64,000 bases of DNA from SIG78 sp036677805 (GTDB lineage: Bacteria > Verrucomicrobiota > Lentisphaeria > Victivallales > Victivallaceae). The stretch covers positions 67,563 to 131,562 of the forward strand of contig JAVBVS010000015.1 of NCBI GenBank assembly GCA_036677805.1, read 5' to 3'. Of this stretch, positions 42,101 to 49,167 are shown in pieces. The notes under the pieces were generated by a model, which was given only the letters and a program-made list of their open reading frames with translations, was not told where the DNA came from and searched no databases. Both the position numbers and the translations under genes were made by a program. Numbering within the stretch: the stretch's first letter is position 1; each line of letters opens with the position of its first letter.

Positions 42101-42316
42101 GCCGTTGATCTGGGCCTCCAGCGGTTCGATGACGGTTTCCTGGACCGTTCCGGCATCGGCGCCGGGATAGACGGCGGACACCTGCACCTGGGACGGGGTG
42201 AAGTTCGGATACTGCGCCACCGGCAAAGTGAAAATCGCAATCGCGCCCGCCAGCAGAATCACGATTGAAATTACGAATGCGAAGCGTGGCCGATCAATGA
42301 AAAAACGGCTGAACAT
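39158..42316 (-). CDS. RND-family efflux pump inner-membrane transporter (HAE1 type)
   Basis: This 1052-residue protein has the full length of AcrB/MexF-type pumps. It begins MFSRFFIDRPRFAFVISIVI. The proton-relay Asp pair is in GVVVDDAIVVIENV (about residue 405), the porter-domain repeats are intact, and LFGIACKTAILIVEFAKHQ is in the second half. With the adaptor upstream (2 bases apart) and an outer-membrane channel, which is not encoded here, it would expel drugs or toxic compounds using proton motive force. Confidence 0.95.
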   Translation of the reverse strand: MFSRFFIDRPRFAFVISIVILLAGAIAIFTLPVAQYPNFTPSQVQVSAVYPGADAGTVQETVIEPLEAQINGVKRMIYLSSTATDTGSGTITVTFDIGTDGDSNTVNTQNRVNWASAQLPEAVARQGVIVKEKSSNMLVVAALYSPDGAYDDLFLSNYASINIKDEFSRIPGVGDVQILGERKYAMRIWLDADKLSYLKMTVDDIIAAIRSQNVQVSAGALGDAPAPKGQQFRYSLQTQGRMSDVEEFRNIVLRSTSSGEQVRLADVGTVELGAESYASSGSYNGKPAALIAVYQLNDANGINIARAVRAKLAELKPYFPEGLDYAVPFDTTDFISASVHEVAITLVVAVVLVILVTWLFLQEWRSTLVPTLAIPVSLVGTFAVMALIGFTINLITLFALVLAIGVVVDDAIVVIENVSRLMAEEKLSARDAAIKSMEQVTGPVIATTLVLLAMFVPVCFLGGITGEMYRQFGVTISVAVTLSSVNALTLSPALCSLILLPPSPERRKFILFRAFNYFFDKLSAGYGVAVGPAVRRVFLLMTLYAGLAAGAVWLYGNLPTGFIPDEDQGKIFVNVQLPDAAALNRSQKLTDALVKICLETPGVLDVMAVPGYSILNSAQASNNSLLIVSLKPWAERRTPELRQPAVLAALNRKFAAVIEANVVAFGMPVIQGIGTTGGFAFVVEDTVGTYPERLQEALNALCAKANGHPALARVFSTFSANVPQVFVAIDREKAFKLGVALSDLNTTLQGLTGYTYVNDFNRYGKVFKVELQGQADFRDTVDKLRNLQVRNRTGDMVPLETLAAISFRQSPQYLNRYNLYSSAVVNGQPAPGASTGQAMAAMEEIAREVLPPGMKFEWTDMSYQEQQAAVGIRFENVEIGMMTVITVLALLFMYLFLVAQYESWMLPLAVLLAVPVAFFGAVLSLKALKIDNNIYTQVGLILLFGIACKTAILIVEFAKHQHDRGGMSAPEAAAFAARLRFRAVLMTAVSFLLGTFPLVVAAGAGAASRRALGTVVFGGMLLSVLLGTILIPGFYVFIQKLTDWNKSGNKNT

Positions 42317-42318
42317 CG

Positions 42319-43497
42319 TTATTTCTCCGTCGCTGCGACCGGTTTGTCTCCTGTATCGGCAGCCTTTTCGTCATTCGCCGCCGACGGCTGCGCCGCCGCT
42401 TCAAACGGCGCCACCGTCTGCCCCGGACGCACCTTCTGAATGCCTTTGACCACCACTTTTTCCCCGGCCTTCAGGTTTTTGGTCACCACCGCATAGGTCC
42501 GCGAACGGTAACCGGTCTCCAGCGTACGGCGCGACACCTTGTCTGTGTCGTCGACCACATAAACGTAATCCCCGGCCTGATCGTTCATCAGCGCCTCCAG
42601 CGGAATCGTCAGTTTGTCCACCGCCTTCTGCGCGGTGACCACCGCGCGGCAGAACATGCCCGGCAACAATCCCTCGTCGGAATTCTTGAACAGAGCCTGA
42701 AGCTTCAAGGTTCCGGTCATCGGATTGATGGTATTGTCCCAGTAGGTGATTTGGCCGGCGTGCGGATAGACGGTGCCATCGGAAAATTCCAGTTGAACCG
42801 TCAGCCCCGTTCCGTCGTCCCGCTTGATCCGATCAAGTCCGCGGGTCTGCAGCAGCAGAGTCTCGGTGATGACGAATTCGACCCGCATCGGATCGGTTTT
42901 CTGAATGGTGGTCAGGATGCCGCTGGCGGGGCTGACCAGATTGCCCTCGCTGAGCCGCGACAACCCGATACGTCCGGCAAATGGCGCGTAAATTTTGGTA
43001 TAGCCGAGGTTCCGTTTGGCGATATCAAGCCGGGCGGAGGCGTGCTTGACCGCGGCTGCGGTCTGAAGTTTGTTGGCGATGGCCTCATCGCGCTTGCGTA
43101 CGCTGGTGGCGTCATTGCCGAGCAAGGTGGCCTGACGTTCGTATTCGAGCCGCGCATTTTCGGCCGCGGCCTGCGCCTCTTCCAGCACCGCCTCGGCGGC
43201 GGCGACATCGGCGGCATAAATTTCCGGCTCGATTTCGTAAAGCAGCTGGCCTTCCTTGACCGTGGAGCCCTCCGCATAGAGGCGTTTGTTCAAATACCCC
43301 TCGACCCGGGCGACGATGCCGACGGCATCGTAGGCGATAGTCTGAGCCGGTACCCGAAACTCTTCCATAACCGGACGGACGGCGGCAACGGCCACTTCGA
43401 TTTTAAGCGGTTCGGATTCGGGCGCCTTCGGTTTTTCGCAGCCCGTTGCCATCATCGACAATCCCAGCATGGTCAACACAACGTATCGCATCGGCAT
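42319..43497 (-). CDS. RND efflux periplasmic adaptor lipoprotein (MFP family)
   Basis: This 392-residue protein starts at the ATG at 43497, with GGGGAG upstream. It has a lipoprotein-like signal ending ATGCEKP. The adaptor pattern follows: a lipoyl half (GYLNKRLYAEGSTVKEGQLLYEIEP), a helical hairpin (LEEAQAAAENARLEYERQATLL), the second lipoyl half (YTKIYAPFAGRIGLSRLSEGNLV) and the beta-barrel and membrane-proximal domains. It links the RND pump to an outer-membrane channel. It is the first gene of the two-gene operon, behind a promoter with a palindromic spacer. Confidence 0.93.
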   Translation of the reverse strand: MPMRYVVLTMLGLSMMATGCEKPKAPESEPLKIEVAVAAVRPVMEEFRVPAQTIAYDAVGIVARVEGYLNKRLYAEGSTVKEGQLLYEIEPEIYAADVAAAEAVLEEAQAAAENARLEYERQATLLGNDATSVRKRDEAIANKLQTAAAVKHASARLDIAKRNLGYTKIYAPFAGRIGLSRLSEGNLVSPASGILTTIQKTDPMRVEFVITETLLLQTRGLDRIKRDDGTGLTVQLEFSDGTVYPHAGQITYWDNTINPMTGTLKLQALFKNSDEGLLPGMFCRAVVTAQKAVDKLTIPLEALMNDQAGDYVYVVDDTDKVSRRTLETGYRSRTYAVVTKNLKAGEKVVVKGIQKVRPGQTVAPFEAAAQPSAANDEKAADTGDKPVAATEK

Positions 43498-43542
43498 TTC
43501 GCACTCCCCGGGTTTGAGTTTCCACTCGCCTCAATCGGCATC

Positions 43543-43570
43543 AATATAGCACCGCAAATGCGGTTTGCAA
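43543..43570 (-). promoter_or_regulatory. Promoter of the RND efflux operon with palindromic spacer
   Basis: On the minus strand TTGCAA (43565-43570), a 16-base spacer and TATATT (43543-43548). Positions 43551-43564 of the spacer are the perfect palindrome ACCGCA-AA-TGCGGT, a likely repressor site between the two boxes. Confidence 0.7.
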
Positions 43571-43638
43571 TATTTCGGCGCTGAAATCGGACGACTCGGT
43601 TCGACGGGCATTTTTTTGCAACCGGCGGCGGATTCGCC

Positions 43639-43667
43639 TTGTCTTTGATGACAAACCATGCTAAATT
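43639..43667 (+). promoter_or_regulatory. Promoter of the CPA2 antiporter gene
   Basis: TTGTCT (43639-43644), a 17-base spacer and TAAATT (43662-43667), 43 bases before the ATG at 43711. Confidence 0.5.
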
Positions 43668-43710
43668 AGAGCCACCGCCCGGTTGCCACAACGCCAACGA
43701 AGGATTGTTC

Positions 43711-46167
43711 ATGTTTCCGATTCAGGACCCGATTCTGGTTTTCACCCTTCTGGTGCTTTTGATTCTGATTGCTCCGCTGATTGCAGGCCGGCTGCGGATT
43801 CCGGACCTGGTACTGCTGCTCGCCGGCGGCGCACTGCTGGGGCCGAACGGGCTGAATATGATCGAGCGCAGCACCGCCGTCACCATGCTCGGCTCGATCG
43901 GACTGCTTTATATCATGTTCATCGCCGGGCTGGAAATCGATCTCAACCGCTTCATGCGGACCCGGAATCGCAGCATCGCGTTCGGGTTGCTCACATTTTC
44001 CATCCCCCAACTGATCGGAACGCTGGTCGGATACTATCTGCTGGGCTTCAACTGGCCCACTTCAATCCTGCTGGCGAGCATGTTCGCCTCGCATACGCTG
44101 CTGGCCTACCCGATCGCCAGCCGGCTCGGCATCGCCCGCAGCGAACCGGTGGTCATCACCGTCGGCGGCACCATCATCACCGACACGCTGGCGCTGCTGG
44201 TGCTGGCCGTGATCGCCGATTCGGCCAAGGGCGTGGAAATGGGAATGACCTTCTGGACTCTGCTGGTTCTGGGCATGTGCGGCCTGGTGGCCCTGATTGC
44301 CTTCGGCATTCCGCTGCTCACCCGCTGGTTCTTCAACCATGCCACCGAAAGCGGCGGCGCGCAGTTCCTCTTCGTCATCACGGTGGTCTGCGGCTGCGCC
44401 TATCTGTCGCATTTCGCCAAAATGGAGCCGATCATCGGCGCGTTTCTCACCGGAGCGGTGTTCAACCGCCTGATTCCGGAACAGAGCGCACTGATGAACC
44501 GGCTGGTCTTTGTCGGCAACACGCTGTTCATTCCATTCTTCCTGATCTCGGTCGGCATGCTGGTCAATGTCGGAGTCATGGGCGCATCGCTCCATAACTG
44601 GATCGTGGTTGTCAGCATGGTCGTCTGCGTCATCGCCACCAAGTACGCTGCTGCCGTCGTGACGCGGAAACTTTTCGGTTACAGCGCCGACGCGGGCAAA
44701 GTCATCTTCGGTTTGAGCGTAGTTCAGGCCGCCGCCACCCTGGCCGCGGTGATCGTGGGGTACAACCTGAAAATTTTCGATGAAGCGGTGCTCAACGGGG
44801 CCATCGCCATGATCCTGGTTTCGTGTCCTCTGGGTGCATGGATGGTCGACCGTTACGGCCGCAGTCTGATCGACCGGGAACCGGCCCCGGCCGAAACCAC
44901 GCCGACGGAACAGCGGCTGATGGTTTCCGTCGCCCATCCCGAAACATCACTTCGAATGCTCAACCTTTCCTTCCTGCTCCGCGACCGGAGCAAACACGGC
45001 AATATCTATCCGGTGACCATCGTCAACGATCTTGACAACACCGACGAGGCCGTCGCCCGCGGTGAAAAATTACTGAATGCCTGCCTGGCCGAAAGCGCCG
45101 CCGCTGAAATTGAAATTTCGCCCTCGGTCAGAGTCGACCTCAATCCATCCGACGGGTTGATCCGTGCGGCCATGGAATTGCGCGCCACCGTGATGCTGGC
45201 AGGGTGGAGCCGAAAGCAACTGCTGAGTTCCCGCCTCTTCGGCACGGTCTCGGAAAAATTACTGAGCGCCTGCCCGCCGCGATTGATCTTCTGCCATCTG
45301 GTGCGTCCGCTCAATACCACCCGGAGGATTCTGCTGCCGCTGCCGGTTCTGGCCGAACGGCGGATCGATCTGACCGCGCTGCTCCACGACGCCCGCCGGC
45401 TGGCCCGCCAGATCGGAGCCACCTTGCGAATCTACTGGGCCAGCGGCGGACGGGGAGATTTGAAGCGTAAAATCAACGCCACCCGCCCGACCTGTCCGCT
45501 GGAACTCATCGGCGCCGACACCTGGAACCAGATTCAAACCGCATTGCTGAGCGATATCGGCCCGGACGATCTGATTCTGTTGCCGGGAGACCGGCATTCG
45601 GGTATTTTCTGGACTCCGGCGCTGGACAAATTGCAGGAAATCATCTTCGCCCGTTTTCCCGACAACAACCTGCTGTGCGCCTATCCGCCGCTTGCTCCGG
45701 AAACCGTGGATTCGCCCCAATCTCCTCCGGCGGCAGCCGGTCCCAAAACCCATGCCGTCGAGATTCCGGCGGCAATGGACGAGCAGGAAGGGCTGCAGCT
45801 GATCTTACGGAATGTCTTCGGCGGCAAGGACGCCGCCGGCGCTGACACCGCGCGGTTGCTGATCAGGGCGATGGAGTCCTATCCGCTGGAGCTGGCGGAA
45901 AATATCGTTCTGCTTCATGTCCACAGCGGGGATGTCGCCATGCCGACAGTCATCGTCGGACGGGCCGGACGGGAGTGGCATTTCCGCAATCTCAACGGCG
46001 CCTACCGCATCCTGCTGGTGTTGCTGACGCCCCGGACGATGCCCCCGGAACAGCATCTGAAAATTCTCGCCGGTCTGGCCCACTCGCTGCTCGATCAGCA
46101 GCTGGTGCAAAAAATCCGCGTTGCGGATTCGGCGGCAGTCATCGCCCGGCTGCTGTTCCCGGCCTGA
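43711..46167 (+). CDS. CPA2-type cation:proton antiporter with soluble sensor region and EIIA-like tail
   Basis: This 818-residue protein starts at the ATG at 43711 behind AAGGA. The first ~385 residues are a twelve-helix exchanger (LLLLAGGALLGPNGLN, FIAGLEIDLNRFM, VGGTIITDTLALLVLAV, ISVGMLVNVGV). Then come two regions like universal-stress domains (TEQRLMVSVAHPETSLRMLNL and RILLPLPVLAERRIDL), as often fused to such antiporters. The last ~140 residues resemble an EIIA fold (ESYPLELAENIVLLHVHSGD ... LAGLAHSLLDQQLVQKI), but the usual PHAR phosphorylation motif is replaced by LLHVHS. It may sense rather than accept phosphate; that is inference. Confidence 0.85.
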   Translation: MFPIQDPILVFTLLVLLILIAPLIAGRLRIPDLVLLLAGGALLGPNGLNMIERSTAVTMLGSIGLLYIMFIAGLEIDLNRFMRTRNRSIAFGLLTFSIPQLIGTLVGYYLLGFNWPTSILLASMFASHTLLAYPIASRLGIARSEPVVITVGGTIITDTLALLVLAVIADSAKGVEMGMTFWTLLVLGMCGLVALIAFGIPLLTRWFFNHATESGGAQFLFVITVVCGCAYLSHFAKMEPIIGAFLTGAVFNRLIPEQSALMNRLVFVGNTLFIPFFLISVGMLVNVGVMGASLHNWIVVVSMVVCVIATKYAAAVVTRKLFGYSADAGKVIFGLSVVQAAATLAAVIVGYNLKIFDEAVLNGAIAMILVSCPLGAWMVDRYGRSLIDREPAPAETTPTEQRLMVSVAHPETSLRMLNLSFLLRDRSKHGNIYPVTIVNDLDNTDEAVARGEKLLNACLAESAAAEIEISPSVRVDLNPSDGLIRAAMELRATVMLAGWSRKQLLSSRLFGTVSEKLLSACPPRLIFCHLVRPLNTTRRILLPLPVLAERRIDLTALLHDARRLARQIGATLRIYWASGGRGDLKRKINATRPTCPLELIGADTWNQIQTALLSDIGPDDLILLPGDRHSGIFWTPALDKLQEIIFARFPDNNLLCAYPPLAPETVDSPQSPPAAAGPKTHAVEIPAAMDEQEGLQLILRNVFGGKDAAGADTARLLIRAMESYPLELAENIVLLHVHSGDVAMPTVIVGRAGREWHFRNLNGAYRILLVLLTPRTMPPEQHLKILAGLAHSLLDQQLVQKIRVADSAAVIARLLFPA

Positions 46168-46189
46168 TCGCCGGACCGACCGGACCAAT

Positions 46190-47311
46190 TCATCCCAACG
46201 TCATCTGGTCGAGCCGGAGGTTGCGGCAATGGTGCGCATGGAGGAATTCCATGCCGTCGCCGGTCGGACGGAAGCGAACGTTGCTGAAATGAATATCTTC
46301 CGGTATGGTCTCGGCGCAACCGTCGATCCGGCAGGGTTCGGGCCCCGCAATCGTCAGATTGCTGAAGACAATTCCCTGAATCCGGCGGAGGCGGATGCCG
46401 GCTTCGACATTGATCCAGACCGGAATCCGTGTCGACTCGATGGTCAGGGAATCGAATGTCACGTCATGTAAATCCATATACCCGGAACACCCCTGTGCCA
46501 GATAACGGCGCGGATTGTTGATATTGATTCCATTGCCCTCGCCCCTGATCACCAGATTCGAGAAGCGGCAATGCCGGATGGTGTCGTCGGAGGGGCATCC
46601 CACGCGAATGCCCTGGCAGCGACTGTCGAGAACACAATTGGTCACCGCGACATTTTCGCAAACCACCGGCTCGTCGGGATTCCGGCGGATCGCCCGCAAA
46701 ATCAGGCAGTCGTCGCCGGTGCGGAAGAAGCTGTCGCTCACCGTGACCTCGGAGCAGCCGTCAATATCGAGGCCGTCGTTGTTGATCATCCGCTGGTCGC
46801 CCGCGACATGAATGCCGTGTACGCACACCCGATGACAATCAATGAGCCACATCGTCCAGCCCGGCGAATCGATGAAATTCGCATCCTCGAGCCGCACATT
46901 GCGGCAGCGGAAAAACTGCACCATGCGCGGGCGCGGCCAAGCCGGTTTGGCGTAAAAACCGCCGGGTTGAACCGTCCGGTCATAGAATTCCGGCCCGGAC
47001 CCGTTGATTTCGCCGGGGCCGGTAATGGCGATATTTTCGGCATCGCGGGCCCCGATCAGGAATTTCCGGCTGTTTTCCGGCTGGCGCGCGCCGAGGCGCG
47101 GATCGTCGAAGTCATCATAATCCTCGGGCCGGGACGAACCGACCAGACGCGCCCCCGCGCTCAGGTGCAGTTCGACATTGCTTTGGAGCCACAGCGATCC
47201 GCCGCGATAAACTCCCGGCTCCAGCACCACGCGCCCGCCCCCCGCGCCATACGCCGCATCGATCGCCTGCTGCACTGCAAGTCCGGAATGTTCTTTTACA
47301 ACAAAGTCCAT
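46190..47311 (-). CDS. Pectin-lyase-fold / GH28-like protein with degenerate active site
   Basis: This 373-residue protein begins with a pectate-lyase-superfamily entry (AVQQAIDAAYGAGGGRVVLEPGVY) and continues as repeating beta-helix turns. GH28-like motifs include NNDGLDIDG and RTGDDCLILRA. The next motif, usually GHG with a catalytic His, reads RCQGIRVG, and the final RIK motif is not evident. The enzyme may have altered chemistry or be related to other beta-helix families. There is no signal peptide, so it may act inside the cell on oligosaccharides. It is the last gene of the 53516-46190 operon, 69 bases after the OCD-family gene. Confidence 0.82.
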   Translation of the reverse strand: MDFVVKEHSGLAVQQAIDAAYGAGGGRVVLEPGVYRGGSLWLQSNVELHLSAGARLVGSSRPEDYDDFDDPRLGARQPENSRKFLIGARDAENIAITGPGEINGSGPEFYDRTVQPGGFYAKPAWPRPRMVQFFRCRNVRLEDANFIDSPGWTMWLIDCHRVCVHGIHVAGDQRMINNDGLDIDGCSEVTVSDSFFRTGDDCLILRAIRRNPDEPVVCENVAVTNCVLDSRCQGIRVGCPSDDTIRHCRFSNLVIRGEGNGININNPRRYLAQGCSGYMDLHDVTFDSLTIESTRIPVWINVEAGIRLRRIQGIVFSNLTIAGPEPCRIDGCAETIPEDIHFSNVRFRPTGDGMEFLHAHHCRNLRLDQMTLG

Positions 47312-47380
47312 TTTATCAATCCTTCAGCCCGTCTTGTTCGGGACCACCCGAAAGTTCCAATTCCACGTACCGTTTCATAT

Positions 47381-48352
47381 TCAATCATCCAATCTGACCT
47401 GAAGCCCGACCGCCTGCGCTTTGGCCGTACGGTAGACCTCCGCGGCGGCGAAAACATCATGCGCGCCCAGTCCCACCAGCACACAAAGAATTTTCTCCAT
47501 ATCGGAACCGCGGCCGACGGCCTTGCCCGCCACGATGAATCCAAGCTCCGGATGCAGCGCGGTTTCCGGAATTCGGCCCGATTCCACCAGATGCTTGATT
47601 TCGCCGCGATGCGCCGCCTGTCCGACGCTGTCGACAACGATTTTATCGAAGCTCAGCAGGGCATCGCCGTCAGCCTGCTGACAGGAGCCCATGCCGAGCA
47701 TCAGCACCCCCGGCAGGAGCCACTCCTTGCGGATGAACGGTCGTGAAGCCGTGGTCAGAAGCACCGCCGCCGCCGTGTCGGTCGTGGTCCGAACCGGAAT
47801 GTGGTAGTTTTCTTCCAGTTCTTCGCGGAATGCGGCAAGGCGCTTCGCGGAAATGTCCGCTGCGGTGATCCGGGCTTCCGGGAAGAAGCCGTGAATCGAA
47901 ACCGCCGCAGTTTTGCCCTGCGTGCCCGCACCGACCACGACAACTTGGCGCATATCCTTTTTCGCCAGATACTTCACCGCCACCGCCGCCGAAGCGCCGG
48001 TACGCCAATCGGAAATATAGGTGCCGTCCATCACCGCCAGAGTATCGCCGTTTTCCGGTTCGGTCAGCACCACGAGTCCACGAATATAGGGCAACCCTTC
48101 GGCGGGATTGCGCTGATAGCCGCCGATCCATTTGATTCCGGCGGCGTTTTGCGGGACGATGAAAGCCGGCATGGCATTGTTCCACGAATCGAAGCCGCTA
48201 CGTGTCATATCAAGATGAATTTTGGACGGCATGACTACATTTTCGTTGCCCCATTCCCGGAACACAGTTTCGATCATGGCGTTGAATTTCGAGTACGGCA
48301 TCAGTTGTCTGACCTGGCTGTGCGTAAGCACCAGCGTCGAACCGTTCGTCAT
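47381..48352 (-). CDS. Ornithine cyclodeaminase / mu-crystallin family protein
   Basis: About 323 residues from the ATG at 48352, which has GGAG 7 bases upstream. An in-frame ATG at 48373 overlaps the pseudopilin stop (ATGA) and is also possible. Family features: AVMDGTYISDWRTGASAAVAVKYLA, the Rossmann motif VVVVGAGTQGKTAAVSIHGF and LLTTASRPFIRKEWL. Members include ornithine cyclodeaminase, alanine dehydrogenase and ketimine reductases, all NAD(P)-dependent acting on amino or imino acids. Its reaction here is unknown. It is unexpected between a pseudopilin and a polysaccharide enzyme. Confidence 0.87.
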   Translation of the reverse strand: MTNGSTLVLTHSQVRQLMPYSKFNAMIETVFREWGNENVVMPSKIHLDMTRSGFDSWNNAMPAFIVPQNAAGIKWIGGYQRNPAEGLPYIRGLVVLTEPENGDTLAVMDGTYISDWRTGASAAVAVKYLAKKDMRQVVVVGAGTQGKTAAVSIHGFFPEARITAADISAKRLAAFREELEENYHIPVRTTTDTAAAVLLTTASRPFIRKEWLLPGVLMLGMGSCQQADGDALLSFDKIVVDSVGQAAHRGEIKHLVESGRIPETALHPELGFIVAGKAVGRGSDMEKILCVLVGLGAHDVFAAAEVYRTAKAQAVGLQVRLDD

Positions 48353-48369
48353 TTTTTTCTCCATCCGCT

Positions 48370-49134
48370 TCATTGCGCCAATCCTGCCCGCCAGCAGTTT
48401 TCGAAGTCATAGGGCTTGCCGGCCGCAATCGCGGCATAAAGTCCGTCGATCGCCGCAGAGGTTCCCATGCCCTTATTGCCGATCACCGCGCCGACATGGC
48501 CGTCGCTGTAGAGAATATTGCAGCTGCCACCGTGCAAGGGCGTCAAAACTCCGGTATTGCTGGAGTTCTGCCAATTGGCCAGATAAAATCCGTAGGGATA
48601 ACCGGTGGAATTCACCACCGCGTCCCCGGTCAGAATCAGCTTGTCGGGCAGCGTAATGTCGCCACGGGTATATGGTTTGCTCTGATAGGGCTCGCCGCCG
48701 CCGCGGCGACACCCCGCCGGCCACATATAATTGTAGCCGTAAGAAGGAAACTGCCAGATCCAGCCTTTGGAATTGAGATTGTAGGTGCCGCCGCGACTGC
48801 TCCAGTTGTAAGTCGGATGCAGCGCCCCCGAAGGACAGACATAGATCATGCTGTTGGCATCAACATAGTTGCTGTCCGGACCGCCAAGCAGATAAGTCCA
48901 TGGGGTACCGTAGTCGACGGGGTCTTTGTACTGGGCGATCGGAAAGTAATCATTGTTGTGATCGCTGTAAAGCGACATGCCGAGGCCGATCTGCTTGAGG
49001 TTGCTCATGCAGTTGGCGGAGCGTGCCCGTTCCCGTGCCGCCGACAATGACGGCAGCAGCATGGCCGCCAGAATGGCGATGATGGCGATTACCACGAGAA
49101 GTTCAATGAGTGTAAATCCGTTGCGTTGCTTCAT
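48370..49134 (-). CDS. Prepilin-type N-terminal methylation domain protein (pseudopilin), locus 3
   Basis: This 254-residue protein starts at the ATG at 49134 (MKQRNG before FTLIE), with AGGAAAGG upstream. The helix [20 protein letters not shown] is identical to that of the other two, followed by [20 protein letters not shown]. The C-terminal H-x9-DG motif is intact ([12 protein letters not shown]). The mature part contains [18 protein letters not shown], as in Lentisphaerae-type proteins of this class. It lies 33 bases after the large hydrolase and overlaps the next gene. Confidence 0.88.
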   Translation of the reverse strand: MKQRNGFTLIELLVVIAIIAILAAMLLPSLSAARERARSANCMSNLKQIGLGMSLYSDHNNDYFPIAQYKDPVDYGTPWTYLLGGPDSNYVDANSMIYVCPSGALHPTYNWSSRGGTYNLNSKGWIWQFPSYGYNYMWPAGCRRGGGEPYQSKPYTRGDITLPDKLILTGDAVVNSTGYPYGFYLANWQNSSNTGVLTPLHGGSCNILYSDGHVGAVIGNKGMGTSAAIDGLYAAIAAGKPYDFENCWRAGLAQ

Positions 49135-49167
49135 ATTTCGACCTTTCCTGTTGGGTTGATTCATCTT

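Noticed and set aside
39431..42268. Long plus-strand open frame opposite the RND pump
   Set aside because: Low-complexity Arg/His/Gln composition; the minus-strand RND protein is full length and clearly real.
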